Shown one piece after another: positions 13,764-26,415 of a stretch of 64,000 nucleotides of DNA (positions are counted from its first letter, which is position 1; each line of letters starts with the position of its first letter). The stretch spans positions 747,071 to 811,070 of the forward strand of contig VXAA01001151.1 of NCBI GenBank assembly GCA_013399115.1, written 5' to 3'. This DNA comes from Anseranas semipalmata (lineage: Eukaryota; Chordata; Aves; Anseriformes; Anseranatidae). Under the pieces are notes generated by a model, which made no database searches, was not told where the DNA came from, and saw only the letters and a program-made list of their open reading frames with translations. The position numbers were made by a program, and so were the translations under genes.

Positions 13764-13931
13764 TTTGAAAGGGTCATTTATCCACCAATGCTAGAAAAAT
13801 ATTCAAGAGAAATTAAATATGCAGAACACAGCCAGAACATACTGAGGAATTTAAAAAAATTAACTCAAGGGCAGATGCTTAAACCAAATATCATCCAAAA
13901 ACAAACAGCTTGGGCCAGGTCCCTGTTAACT
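13764..13931 (+). CDS. Exon, coiled-coil-type protein (56 codons)
   Basis: This is one of the four best-supported exons. The acceptor is a T-rich tract ending ttgttgttttcag, and the donor is ACT followed by a strong gtaagta. The 168-nt interval is open in one frame only, entering and leaving in phase 0. It encodes 56 residues beginning FERVIYPPMLEKY and ending TAWARSLLT, with a central Lys/Gln/Asn-rich helical stretch (NILRNLKKLTQGQ). There is no signal peptide or membrane segment. The peptide reads naturally into the next exon at 22195, also phase 0. I do not recognise the family with certainty. A large ciliary or cytoskeletal coiled-coil protein such as CCDC178 is a guess from the helical composition and the long introns. 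The adjacent (TTG)n run forms part of the polypyrimidine tract. Confidence 0.72.
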
Positions 13932-15075
13932 GTAAGTATTCTAATTACGGAGACAGCTGATGTTTCAAATGAATGTAAGCCACTTTGGCTAGGGTACAAT
14001 TCCTAAATGTTGTGTAATTTTGTTATGCCTTTTTACATTTACAACAAACAGTAAACAATGAGGAAAACTCTACCAGAAGTAATGTAAAGCAAATCCTGTT
14101 GCAAAAACCATAGCATAAGCGTTGTGATACTGTGCTTGGAGCATTATGTCCAGTTTTGGACCAAAATGCAAGGTTACCCTCACCTGTATCCCACTTTTTT
14201 TTTTTTTCCTTTCCAAAAAGTTTGTATTTTCTGGCCAAATTTACCATGATGAGGAACCACAACAGCTACATTGTTTTCAACAGGTAGCTACTGTGGCCTG
14301 ATTTAGAGGATCAGTTGAGATTTCAGGTTGTCCCTCATACAGAGGCACTCTAGCACCAAGTGGTTTTGCTCATAGAGGTCACACACCCACTTAGTGCCTG
14401 GTGTTTTTACGAAAGGTGCAGGATTCTTCTCCTGCTCAGAAACATTATTGTTCTTCATTTCAGTACTGAGCAGTAAAATGTTTCTCACCCACAGACACTG
14501 TATTAACTTAAGTGCTGAGACAATCACCATGAACACACTTACAAACACAGTGAGAAGTAACTATTCACAGCAATTTCCACTCATATCTCACACTGTGGAC
14601 ACCAGGGAAATGCATTCCTCTGCCACGGGCAGGCAGTCATTACAGAATTCACTTTTGAATTAATAAGGTGAACATTGGTCACAAAAGGGAATGGAGCCAT
14701 GCAGTGAGCAGAGTTGGCACAACAACCACACATACATGTCTTATACATGGTCACTAGCTTCGTCTTTTCCCAGCAAGACCAGAGTGAAGATAACCATAGA
14801 TTTCAACAGCAGCAAGAGGGAAAGAGAACGAAAGCACTTTCAGGGCTAGAGTGTGAAGATGCTGTGATCTCACTGTAGAATGTGATTTGTCAGTTCACTA
14901 ACTTGACTGGAATCCATTTTTGAAGAAACAACTTTCTAACATCTCAGACTATCTTGTTTTTAGCCCTCTTCTATTTATGACTCCTAAATGCATGTTGATA
15001 CTTAGATTAAAATTCTTTAAAATGCCTTTAAAAAGTATTCTTATGACTGACACTAAATTATTCTATATGGAGCTG

Positions 15076-15095
15076 AAAAAAAAAAAAAAAAAAAA
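15076..15095. repeat. Poly(A) run, 20 nt
   Basis: A homopolymer of 20 adenines. No retroposon body is recognisable immediately upstream. Similar A-runs of 17-19 nt occur at 43173-43191 and 47023-47039, again without identifiable elements. Confidence 0.9.
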
Positions 15096-16079
15096 GGAAA
15101 AAAATGACCATTCAGCAAGAAAAATTAATAGTAGGCACATTACCAGAAAGCCCACTGCAGGATTTGCAAATGAGCAATTTGGCATAGTTATTCCTTCTGG
15201 CTAAAAGATCTAATGAACTCTCTCACATTAAGAAAGGCACACGGATGCTGTGGCACCTTTGAAAGAATTCTATAATGGCAGAAGTCTGTGAGCCCATAAA
15301 CCACCCTAAAATTTCAAGTCCACTCTTCATTCTTCACATCATCCAGTTTGCAAAACTTTTTCAGAGTGGAGTAGTAGCCATATGCTTGTCTACCTCAACT
15401 CATCTCCTACTGGGATTAAATCGCTTATTCTACACTAACGCTTTACCTTGATCACTTTCAAACATCAAACCAATGTGGATTCAGCGCTCTTAAGTGGGTA
15501 TGAGACTATACATATGAGAACAGAATTTTGATGCAGGTTTCTTACATTATTTTTCTACATCAGATTTTGAGGTAGTCTATTAACACAGTATCAGTAATTG
15601 TTCCACAAGCCAGAAAGACACAAAATTTCATCTATTTTCTAGGAAAATTAAGAAATCTCGGAGGCTAATATGTCTAGTTCATTAAAATAATGGGAATAAT
15701 CACTGTATGCAAAGGTAAGTAGCAAATTCTGTGTATCTGCAAATCAAAAATTTAGTTAGTTCCAGTACATTAGTAAGTTACTCCTACAAATAAAAGTAAA
15801 GGTAAAACAAAATATAGTAAAACATAAAAACTTTCAACCATTTTCATGTGTAATGTATAAAACCATGATCTTATAAGGTCTAGTTTTAGTTAAGAAGTAG
15901 TTTTATAATACTTATAATTTTACCAAACTTTAACTGTTAAGGTTAAAATTTGCCACAATTAACACTTTGGTCAAAGTTTTTTTTTTTTTTTTAAGAGTGC
16001 GTAAATTTCAGGTAAAACGTATCTTTTTTTCTAAGAATTGAAAAATTACATTTTCCCCACATTAGGTACAATTTGACCT

Positions 16080-16080
16080 N
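16080..16080. other. Ambiguous base (N)
   Basis: A single N in otherwise complete sequence, an isolated base-calling ambiguity rather than a scaffold gap. A second one is at 35484. Confidence 0.99.
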
Positions 16081-18269
16081 GGATCTTGTATTCTAATGCA
16101 TTGAAGATAAACTTGAAATTTGGGAAGTGAGATATTACCATTATGACCTTTGCCTTTTTCATGAGAAAAAAAAATCAAAATCTGTGGTCTGATAATAAAA
16201 GGCTTTTAACACAAATATAAAAAGGACATGAATTATGCAGGAACTTGTGCAACCTACATTCAGGACTTCCTGACTTTGAAATAATGTTCTTTGAAATTGT
16301 CAAGGTCTTTTAACATATGGGTCTACATTAAACTCTTGCTTTTCATCACCTGTACTTAGAAAAACATTGGTAGAAAGTGTCATGATTCTTTCAGGTCATG
16401 AAATTCCTTTCTATCAGGTACAATTCCATAAAACCAAGCAGTGACTGCTTCATTTGCCTGTTACAATTAGTACTTTCTTTTCTCTTTCACCCAACTTTCT
16501 CTTTCCAGACAGGTGTGCCAAGACACTCCCAAATCTGTACACTGGGAATAACATATTATCTTAAAGAAATCTTAATACAGATTCCAGTTGACTTTATTGT
16601 AACATTCTACTACTAAGAGATTTAGATTTTCCTTGACTTATTTTAGCACTACATGTCACAGGCAGAGTGAAATTTGCACATCAGGAATGCACAATACTTG
16701 GAAAAGATCAAGACCAGGGTAGCATACAATGTTTCCCTCAGATAAGATCAATTGCAAGCATCTTGCAGAGCCCTAGCAGTATTTTAAAGCATTTCTATTA
16801 ATGATTGCCAAGAAAAATACAAAGAGAGCACTCTCTTGCAGAGTAAATTCAATGCAGCGTACAATTCACTCTCCTGGTACATGCAGAATATTTTGCCCTC
16901 CCTCAGCCACAGAGAGAATCAACACTGATAAGCAGGTCGGGTAACACAGAGAATGTGTGATAGCATCTGAAGTTGAAAAGTGCAAAAATTTCTGTCCCTT
17001 AGAAGACTTTTTTTTAATGTTCAAGTGATACTTCAGCTGAAGTTCATTATTTTTTATGCTTGCTTCTCTTCACTATCCAATGAAGCACTAACCATTACAT
17101 AAATACTCTATGGTGAACTACTTCACCGCTATTCTTTCTCACAACCATCTAACAGTTTGCTCCTAACGCAGCCTAAACTACATTAAGAGAAATTCACAAC
17201 CTTACATGTATTTCCTATGTGCAAATCTTTAGGAAAATACTGTTTCATCACCACTTACATGGCCTAGCTTTATTATGTTGCTTTGCTGTTTGAAACAAAA
17301 AAGAACTTTTGAGAAACAATTTTGGTTTTATTCCCATAGTGCTTTCAAGATTAATTTATTTAACTTAAATGGAATGGTCAGGTATTCCAATGTCATAAAG
17401 GAGGGAAAAGCAGATGTCAAAATATAGGATGACGGATTTTAAGTCTCAGAATGTGTACTTTGAGACAATCTGCATATATAAGTCAGCTTTGTAGTTGGAA
17501 GTGATGAAGCAAATCATTAAATAATGTAATAAGTAATAAAAAATTATATAATGAATCTGAAGCTTAGAACTTCCACTGATCAGGAAGCCATGCTCAACCT
17601 GTCAGTTGTTTCACCAAGTCTTAGCATTTTCTAGCCAGCCCTGAGGTGAAGCTAGTCTTAAAGCCACACATAGCCCAAATAATGCCTAGAACTTAAAGGA
17701 AAAGCACTGCTTATCAAGTCCGTCTTTGCTTAAATTAGCTGCTATGTTTTCTATTAATAGTACCTCATTTTAAAACCCTGAGTATATTAAGAAAAAGCTT
17801 TAATCTGGTATAAAATTATTTTCAGGTAGTGTAAAATGATCAAGTGATGCCAAGTGGTGTTACTTACATCCCCCTGACTTCTGAAACCGTAATAAAGAGT
17901 AATTGAAACCTACTTGGCCTTTTAGAAAGGAAATTTTAATTTACCTATTATTAAAGATAATGGTTTCATGGAAGCATATAGCTTTGGAGAAACAGAAACC
18001 CACCTTCCAAGAGAAAATTGTTGTATGAGACACTTGGAAGATATGTACCTGCTGATTACCATAAATTCTGTGCTGACTATAGAAAGCAGAAAAGCTCACC
18101 TGGAAGCAAGATAAATGAAATATCTTCACTACTACCTTCCTAACTCATCTCATTTACATGTAAACAAATGAAGGCAAAGCAAGAATCATAGATTTTAGTT
18201 CAGTTACTGTATGATCAACAAACCCCAGCATTTTCACAGACTGTATGTATACCATTGCACAAATATGCT

Positions 18270-18800
18270 CTTTGTGGAATCCCCCTGTATTCCCACGCAG
18301 CTACCAAATTTCTCATTGGTGCGAGGTCAGTCAGTGTCAACATCATTATAGAATATTTCCCCTCAGTACAGCAACCAGCTGCTGCCAAGGATCATCTTGA
18401 GGAGTTACTGAGTTGGATGGAGTAAACAAATAATGAGAAACTGAAGGCTACACACACACTTTTTTCCAGACATGGCAACAACCAACCCAGTCGATTGTCA
18501 CCCTCTTTGTCAAAGATTGTAACACCCAGGTCAGTTTATAAGATTTAAACACTACATCTTTGCCAGCCCAGGCCATTTGAAATGGGTTAAGTGATCTCCG
18601 GCAATTAATCCAGGACAGTTGAGAGCATGCTAACCTTCAGCAGATGGCAGTGATGAGCAGCTGAGGGTTAAAAACAGAATTATAACCTTTTCCAATGGCA
18701 CAGCTGGATTAGAGAGAACATGCATTTAAATCTGAAACAAAGATCATCATACTTGAATGAAAAATTAGTATTGTATGCATTCTCGATCTGGACATCTAAT
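18270..18800. promoter_or_regulatory. Candidate conserved noncoding element / enhancer
   Basis: This stretch is less AT-rich, less repetitive and denser in transcription-factor-like words than its surroundings. It has several E-boxes (cagatg, cagctg twice), a TCF/LEF-like aacaaag near 18740, and homeobox-type taatt/attaat words. It encloses a 60-nt segment with good splice sites (18470-18529). This composition is typical of developmental enhancers in vertebrate gene deserts, but I infer conservation and cannot see it. Confidence 0.3.
18470..18529 (+). CDS. Doubtful 60-nt exon candidate
   Basis: A good acceptor (acttttttccag) and a near-consensus donor (ACCCAG, gtcagt) bound exactly 60 nt. 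Two frames are open: phase 0 gives TWQQPTQ...CNTQ and phase 2 gives HGNNQPSR. In phase 0 it would fit between the exons at 13764 and 22195. However, those two join more naturally without it, because the helical character continues from ARSLLT into the next exon. It may be an alternative exon, a noncoding exon, or a chance pair of sites inside a conserved element. Confidence 0.25.
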
Positions 18801-21800
18801 TATCCATCAGCTACTGTGTATTCATGAGCTAACATAATAAGTGAATCCTAAACGTTTCTCTGTTACATTTTCCAGGTGTATCTACAGTGTTAACCAACAT
18901 TTCAAATAATCCGTGAATTCTTGCATGTCTTAAAAGTCAAGCACATAATGTAAGTGTGCTTGGGAGTACCTGGGAGAACTTTGAAATGTTGGTGTAAGTA
19001 AACAACATTTATTTTGCTTCCTTCAAGAAAGACATGAAATATACGCTTTGAAGCATACAGCGTTGAGTGTAGAACACTGTAATTAAGAACTATATATTAG
19101 AAACAAAATTATTTTTGTGATCTCTTATTAGTTCTCTTTCTTGTGTTACTCAGTTTATATTAGTCTGCTTATTTAACAACTCAATCTCATGGACAATTAA
19201 ACAATACTCACAGAGGTATACAAATGTCCAACACAATCAGTTCCACCGTATTAAACTCTTCTTTCACTGTTTTGTTGCATCCTGAATTACACAGTCAGTG
19301 CAGTCTCCTTGATATTGCTACACTTCTGAATACATTTGAAAAATAAAATCTCAAATGATAGATTTTGTTACAAGATTAACTCTTTTTGATTTGCTCTTGA
19401 TATCTTGAAATCATTGCTGTCACTTCAGATGCTATCAGAGTTTACAGTAAGTTTGTGGTAACACGCAGTTTTCCCAGAATCAGTTACAACGACAAAGTTA
19501 TCTACTGTACTTTATGGAAACACTAATCTTGTTTTCCCTGTTCCTACTGAAAACTGGTGACATTCACCATCTTCCCAACTGGCATGGCATGACATGCAAA
19601 TTAGTTTGAAAACCATGTCATGACAGCTCGACAGTAGCATAAACATTGATACTTTCCAAAGGTAGCAGCAGACAGAGAATAGAAAAGACAACTTTTACTT
19701 TCTTCCCAGAAAGCAATAATTTCTTTTAGTTAGTGTCAGTTCTATGGCAGACAAAGTCACATTCTTATTATATATTTATTTTGGCATACTACATTTCTCT
19801 TCTGAATTAAGAATCTCAGAATAAGCTACATGTACATCTGAGAATGTTATTTCAAGTGAATCATATCTTTGGCCATCAAATAAATGCGTTAAACACACAC
19901 AAAACTAAGAGGCTTTAAAGTTACTTTCTCTTTTTGTTATGAATTAAGGATTTGCTTGTTTATATTAAAATAAAAACTATACCTAATTTTCTGATGTTTT
20001 TTATGCTGGGGACAATCACCTGAATTTCTAGAATAGGAAGTACCCAGTGAAGTGGTGAATTGAGTTCTTTGTAAGTTCTCCTACACTCCTCTCATTTTGT
20101 ACATCAAATGAGTGATTTGAAATTTGTGAGAGGAAAGGGATAACTCTCATATTTTGTGATAACAGCATACATCAGTGACAGGTCATGCCTCTTTGCAGTA
20201 GAGACCTTTAAGTGATACTAAATGAAACTATTATATACATAACATATTTCAAGTGACTGCCAACATTAATGCATTGTTTCAGTAATAACCATGAATCTAC
20301 TGTGACATATTTGGGCTATTTCTCTGTGCAGTTATAATAAACTTTTGTCCAGGAGCATTTAAGTATGTAGCACTCATTATCCTTGTTGTGTGACCTAGAA
20401 GGGTCCTTGACAATCAAAATTCTGACACAGAAGTTCACAGTTCAAATCTGCCTTTCAAACTGTCCCTTGAGACTACTTGTACTGATCCCAAGTCTTTTTT
20501 GACAGCTGTGTTGAGGTCTCCTGATTATAAATTCCCATCTTCTAATCTTTTCACTGGAAAGGGCAGCTGCAAGTAATGGCAAGTTAATTGCAGCATATGA
20601 CATAGATTCTAATAAATGCTTTAAAAGATTTGCAATCTATGCTTAAAAAAACAATTTGGTGGCAATAATTTCAGTGTAAATCTCCAAATGCTCAAGAGGT
20701 CTAAGTTGCTCCTAAACACTGCAGAGGGAGAAAAAATTAAAGTACATTTTATGGCATATAGGTCTCAATAATTGTCATTGCATGGCAGGGTTTTATGTTA
20801 CACCAGTGAAAATGAAATTGTTACACACATAACCTGGCAGTAAACACATACTTCACTCACTGAAAGATCAACTCAAACTAATGACAATCTACTACTATTA
20901 TTTTCTGATATTTTCCATAGCTATATGACTAAAGAAGTTTGCAATGTTTAAAACAGATTGTGTTATAATGTGGTACAATAAGGCAGAACAACAGAAAAAT
21001 ACTATCTGTATTGACTATAAACATAATGAAAGACTATTTTATTAGGCATGAAATGGGGATACAAACTAATTGCAGTTATTTGGCACCTGCAATTATTTTC
21101 AAGTAATCGCATGACAACTGTAATACAGGCCTGTCAGCAGTTGTCCTACCTTGTGATGAGACGCATCAGATCTCACAAACTAAGAAAATGCAAGAATAGA
21201 TTGGTATGTGCATAAAAGCAGAATGATGTATATTTCCAGAGAAGGTGACATTCTAATGCCTACATAAGGACCAGACCAATGGCCCACCAAGGAGCTGTTA
21301 CGATGATCCAAGCTGATTTGATCCGTAACATACTTTAAAGAATTGCCCCCAGTAGTTTATGCATCAACCATACAACATTTATTTAGTGATAGAGAAGCCC
21401 TCAAGCCTTCCAGAAGTTATATTTGTCTGTGTAAGATCTTGCTATACCATTTCCTGCTACATTAAAGAACTCGCGTTTAAAAGTGGTAATTTTCTCCCTC
21501 ATGTGGAAATAAACTTGGATCAGATCACTTTTTAACCTTCATTCTGCTAATAACATTGAGATCTTCAATTTCTGTACTACCTTTTATCAAACCTCAGACA
21601 AATTCTTGTCTCTCTTCTGTTGATCCCTTCACAATTATTCAACCAGAGATATTTCAGATAAACATTTAGGGAAAGGAGAAAACCTTGGTAAAAATATGGT
21701 AAATACATTAACGGATTATAATAGAAGGCATTTCTAAGCTCATATATGCTATTGGTATATTCTCTAAATGATCATGAGCTTTGCTGTAAGACATCAGCTT

Positions 21801-22194
21801 TCAGGTCTAACATTACACACCCTCAGTTCATACCCATATAGTTCTTTAGGGTTTTCTGTTTTAATGTCAAATAGCAAAATACATAACAGACACTGGGTTG
21901 GTTTTCAGTAAGCAAGATAAATGTTGAGGATAAGAGCAAAGTTTTCAGGGCTTAAATCAGTTTAGTTCTTCGGCAAATATATGCCTTATACTAATCTCTG
22001 TAGCACACTTCTAAATTATTCAGAAACTTCTGATGTCAACATGAGTTGATGTGTAGGCGGACTAACTTACATTACAACCAAGAGAAAAAATACATCAAGA
22101 TCAGTAAATCTTACTACCTTTTCAGGTCTCAATAGACATCCATGCTTCCTTCTGTGACATACACAAGAAATACATACTATTTTCGTTCCCTCAG

Positions 22195-22293
22195 ATCTGT
22201 GAAGGGACTGTGAAGGAAGCTGAAGTCCTGATCTCCTACACATCATTGCACTGGAGGTTAGAGAGTGATATGAGGAGTCAAAACCTGCAGCAA
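22195..22293 (+). CDS. Exon, coiled-coil-type protein (33 codons)
   Basis: The acceptor is pyrimidine-rich (tattttcgttccctcag), and the donor is CAA followed by gtaaga. The 99-nt interval is open in phase 0 and leaves in phase 0, matching the phase of the exon at 13764. The 33-residue peptide starts ICEGTVKEAEVL, contains YTSLHWRLESDM and ends RSQNLQQ. It is amphipathic and rich in Glu, Leu, Ser and Gln, as expected for a helical bundle or coiled coil. No catalytic motif is visible. The frame makes sense as a continuation of ...WARSLLT. The family is not recognised. I am fairly confident it is coding because frame, phase and both splice sites agree. Confidence 0.7.
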
Positions 22294-23239
22294 GTAAGAG
22301 CACATTTCCTTGTCCTTGTCCCATGTGAGTGTCCAGAAAAGAAACTGACCAAGCAACCTATTGACTTTATGAGTCTCAGGTAGATTGTTTAAACTAGCAT
22401 ATGCACTAGATTATATAACAAGTTTCACTCTGGTCCCACTTCTCCTCCACTTTTATACGCAGTACAATTTAAAAAAAAAAAAAGAAAAAAAAAGCAAGAA
22501 AATATGTCTTCCTCTAAAATCTTGCACGACAAAGGACAGATGATGAACAAAGACAACAGAGGAGTCACAACCCCCACAACCCCCCACTGCCCCAAGAAAT
22601 GCTATGGAGTTCAACACTTGGAAGCAAGAAGGATGCACCAGTGAACTAGAAAGTCCACTCAGATGATCACTTCTACTTCACCCACAGTGGCACCTCAGTG
22701 CTTGTACTGTACTAATTTGTTTGTTTAGTTTACTAGTTTACTAGTTGTAGATTTAGAGAGATGCTAGCCAGGTGCTTGGAGAATACTGCTACTGCTGTGC
22801 TGTGATTCACATCCCACTGAGATGATTTCTTCATATCTTGTCAAAGATGTATACTCAGAAAATACACAGCTTATTGTGATTTAAAGATTTTTTTTAATAA
22901 CAATTTTCTCTCTGATTTTCAAAACTACTTTTTATCTGAAACTGCTTTGTGTAAGGGATTTTTTCTACTGTATGACTTGAAGAGATTTTTTTTTTTCAAA
23001 AATAAAATGTTACTGAAATTTGCAGAGCAGTAAGTCTTTAATAGAAACTTTATGTATTTGTATGTATCTATTTAGATTAAAAAACAACAACAACAACTAG
23101 AAAGAGACCTCTCTGAGGATCTAAACACCTCAACAAGCCATTAATAATGCAATTAGTCATACCTCCTTTATGGCCCTATGATTTCAAGGGAACAGTGTAA
23201 GAGAAAAAGTGTTTCAGGACAAAAGCGCTGTAACAGAGC

Positions 23240-23500
23240 ATCTGCGAATTAGCAGGTATTTTTATTAGATAATTAGCAACTGAAAAAGTAGTACATGCAA
23301 ATATTCTAATGAAATGACTTGCACTAGCATATGTTTAAATGGCATTCACAAAATAAGCCAAGAGCACCTGAGGTATTAAAGCCCTAAAATTGCATATTTT
23401 AGCAAAACAGAAGAATATGGCTAATAAGCTAGTTGTATATTATTCTTACATGCTTATAATAATCCCTTAGCTAGCAAGTTTTATTTTTTTTAAAGGTGTT
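23240..23500. promoter_or_regulatory. Weak candidate conserved noncoding element
   Basis: An AT-rich block with dense homeodomain-type words (gataattagcaac, ctaataagctagt) and an octamer ATGCAAAT near 23295. There is no coding frame or repeat identity. This is a pattern-based suggestion only. Confidence 0.2.
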
Positions 23501-25050
23501 ATAAAAATTACCAGAAAAGGTATTAGCCAGCGGTACCCCTTCAGTTATATCTTCAAATACCAGCAGGACTAATCCTCAGGTAAAATAGCAAAAGCTTAAT
23601 GCTATCGTACGTAATTTCAAAGGATTTGAACAAAGAAATAATTTCAGATGATTGCATCAGTTCATTTTCAAAGAGAAATTGTAGGGAAAAATTATACTTG
23701 TTATAAAAGTTTGTTGTATTTCTCATAAATACCTAGGAATATTTACATAAAATTATAGACATATTAAAGAAGTTGGGCTTGCATTCTGGAACCCAACAAT
23801 TAGTGAGTGAGTTGTTGAACACTATAGATGAGTTCCTTTGTACTGACCTTGGACAAGGAGTCATTGTGAAGTATCATCACTGCATTTATACTGTTAGTAG
23901 TGTAGGAAGACTATGTCCCTCACACTTCATCATGCATCACTGAACTGTAACAAACTCTGACAGGTATAGAGCATCTCTCTAAATATTATGACACTCTGCT
24001 AGTGACAGCTGGAAAAGAAAAGCTGGACACAATCACAGTTCTCTCATTTACTGGAAAAGATGAACTGCCATCCATAGCAACCATATTTCAGGAAATACTA
24101 GCACATTTTAAATATTTTTAAATATCTTATTTCTTGACATTTTAAAATGCAGAAAAGCATCAGTTACACTTGCAGAGGCTTTTACAGTCAGCAATAAGTC
24201 CTTGTTTTTTATGTATAATATTGTTGTAGAAAGCACTGCTAAAAAACAAAAAACCACTAAACATCTATAATATTCAATAACCTTGCACTATTATAAAACA
24301 ACTCATGACAAAGGTCATTTGCTGTAGCAATAATATTTGCATAATTGTTGCATATAAGGAATCAAGCTTGGAATGTCACAAAAGTATTCAAAAAGTAAAC
24401 TTTCTGCAAGCTGAATTTTCTCTCTAACCCTAAGTATTTCTAAAGTAATTGAATTAAATGCTCATTTGAAAATCAAAAAAATTAAATTCAAGTGCTGTAC
24501 CTGTTACAGATGAGAAGTATACAAAGAGGACTGCATCTTCCCACCAGTACTTACACCAGCTTACAATTCATCTTTAATTATTTTGATGAATGTGCATTTA
24601 ATTCCATGACTATAGTACTGTGAATTCAAGTACTTTGTTCAAATATATATGCTTTGAGGTATGCAGCTACTAACTCTTCTATACTTTAACAGAAGGACAT
24701 TTCTTCCTTGGCACCCAAAGAAATACCTTAACACAAATATCTTATGCATTATAACTTTTCTTACAGTCAGCCAGGTATGTGCTATACATGTGTGTTGAAA
24801 TCAGCATTCTCCAAAAGCTGCTTCTTTTCTTGCATGACAGAATATAGATAATTTCCTTCATAAAGAAGAATGTTTAATTCTAAGAATTATTATAAAACCA
24901 CAATTTTATTCAGGAAATAAGAGTTTAATGTAGCTATGCCACACCATATGAAATACTCCAGGAATAAACTAGCACTCTGGAACAAACCAAATTCTTAAGT
25001 AATTCTTCTACAAAGGTAGAAATAAGTACCCAAAAGGCTGTTTTTCTCTC

Positions 25051-25069
25051 TGTGTGTGTGTGTGTGTGT
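25051..25069. repeat. (TG)n microsatellite
   Basis: An uninterrupted TG dinucleotide run of about 9 units, preceded by TC-rich sequence and followed by a T-run. Confidence 0.95.
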
Positions 25070-25394
25070 TTTTTTAATTGTGGGTGTATGTAGATACAAA
25101 CACATTATTCAGAAGCAATGTTAATTATGGCTATGTTGCTGCTTTAACTGATCTTTGCAGCATCAGAACAGCTTGGTTGTTTAATGATATCAATTAATTC
25201 AATTATATTATTAAATTTATTGCTTTTAAATATTCTACTAAAAAAAGATAAATCTGAAGTGGCATGTGACTACAATCAGTTGTTACATCTTGTCTAAAAT
25301 GTTTTCTCGTACTTATAATTATATCGTAGTATATATTTTGCCAAAATGTTATATTTGATGCTTCATCCAAGTTTATTTTACTCAGAACGTTCTC

Positions 25395-25419
25395 AAATAA
25401 ATAAATAAATAAATAAAAA
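25395..25419. repeat. (AAAT)n microsatellite
   Basis: About six tandem aaat units, uninterrupted. Confidence 0.95.
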
Positions 25420-25608
25420 GTTGGGATATGGCTCCTTATATTTTGTGAAATGTTTTGAAAAAATTGTATTAGACTGCTTCAGTTGTTCCTTCGATTATTA
25501 TGCATACAAAAGGAGATTCATTTCCAGAATGTTCTAATTCATTTTTTGACTCACTCTTTATTCAGAAAAGTTGAAGATAAATGCTTTGTACTTAAATCTG
25601 ACTTACAG

Positions 25609-25722
25609 ATCTTGCCAAGAATGGCAAAACAGCTCACCTGTGAAGTAAATTGGTTCAGTTCTATTAACGTAATTCAGGCAACACATCAGAATATGTTGAC
25701 AGTACATTTGATACTACTTGGG
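25609..25722 (+). CDS. Probable exon (38 codons)
   Basis: An acceptor at aaatctgacttacag precedes 38 open codons that enter and leave in phase 0. The donor is GGG followed by gtatgt. The peptide begins ILPRMAKQLTCEVNWF and ends LTVHLILLG. Phase fits directly after the exon at 22195 and before the one at 26980. A stronger-looking acceptor lies 43 nt upstream (cactctttattcag, 25565). Using it would put the exon in phase 2, out of step with its neighbours. An alternative donor after TGTGAA (gtaaat) would shorten the exon to 36 nt. The ORF extends upstream, so the exact limits are uncertain. No family is recognised. Confidence 0.45.
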
Positions 25723-26289
25723 GTATGTGGTGCCTTTACTTATACTATTTAAAATGTTGAGTTGGATGCAGGAAAAGAAAAAAATGGGATGGTTCATTTG
25801 AGGTCTTTGTCAAAAAAAAAGATGTCTTATGGGATGTTGATTAGGAATATTTTCTCTCAGTTTTCTTGAACACCCATTTTAGTTCATTTGTTCTTTCCTT
25901 CCTTTTCCCTTTTTACACTAAGCCTTTTTACTTCTTGGCAAATTAAATGGGAAAAAAAAAAAAGTAATCATAAAATAACAGAACGACAAATAAATCAAAG
26001 GTACAGAAGTGAGACAGCTGACAAAATCAATACTGAATTAAGTTTTTCCAAGACCTTTCCTTTTCTTTAAGTTGGTAATGCTAAACTTAAAATTCCTAAC
26101 ACAGGGTTTTCAAAAGTGTTCAGGATCCATCAACTTGAACAAAGAGAAAGACTTAAGTGAAAGAGAAGCATCTTCTTGTAACTACAGAAGAGTAGTACAA
26201 TAAAAGAGTGGAGAAGAATAGGAGGAATTAAAAACTGCAGTACGAAGACCACACAAGGAAGAGCAAGGTTCAGTAGATAGTACTCAGAT

Positions 26290-26415
26290 CTTTACCTAAA
26301 CTTGCTCACTGTATGTGCTTATTACTGTCATAACTCTGTGTCTTCATCTGTAAAATGATACAATACCTCTCTGCTGCTGGAAAGTGCTTTGAGTCTTATG
26401 GTTTAAAAGTTCCTA
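26290..26415 (+). mobile_element. MIR/CORE-SINE-like relic
   Basis: The block 'tgtcttcatctgtaaaatga' is followed after about 15 nt by 'ctctctgctgctgg' and then 'aaagtgctttgagtcttatg'. This reproduces the order of the MIR-type SINE 3' half (catctgtaaaatg, ..., aaagcgctttgagatc). It lies within an inferred intron. Confidence 0.6.

Larger units (their letters stand above)
13932..22194 (+). other. Inferred intron
   Basis: About 8.3 kb between two phase-0 exons. It contains a 20-A run at 15076-15095, an ambiguous base at 16080, and a conserved-element-like stretch at 18270-18800. Exon-like candidates at 14774 and 16513 were weighed and left out. A short block at 14128-14155 (tgcttggagcattatgtcca) resembles CR1 coding sequence, but it is too short to call. 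Confidence 0.5.
22294..25608 (+). other. Inferred intron
   Basis: About 3.3 kb without a better exon candidate. It includes an A-rich run at 22470-22495, a conserved-element-like stretch at 23240-23500, and the two short simple repeats listed separately. Confidence 0.4.

Noticed and set aside
14100..14175. Short CR1-like words (ttggagcattatgtccagtttt)
   Set aside because: Only about 50 nt match, and no flanking CR1 blocks follow in order. Not enough to call an element.
14774..14863. Gln/Glu-rich open frame after the acceptor cgtcttttcccag
   Set aside because: Phase 0 and coding-looking, but the only donors (gtgatc, gtgtga, gtagaa) are poor, and the exons at 13764 and 22195 join more naturally without it.
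16513..16615. Open frame after a very strong acceptor (tttctctttccag)
   Set aside because: No acceptable donor, and the frame ends in a stop. The peptide is unlike the other exons.
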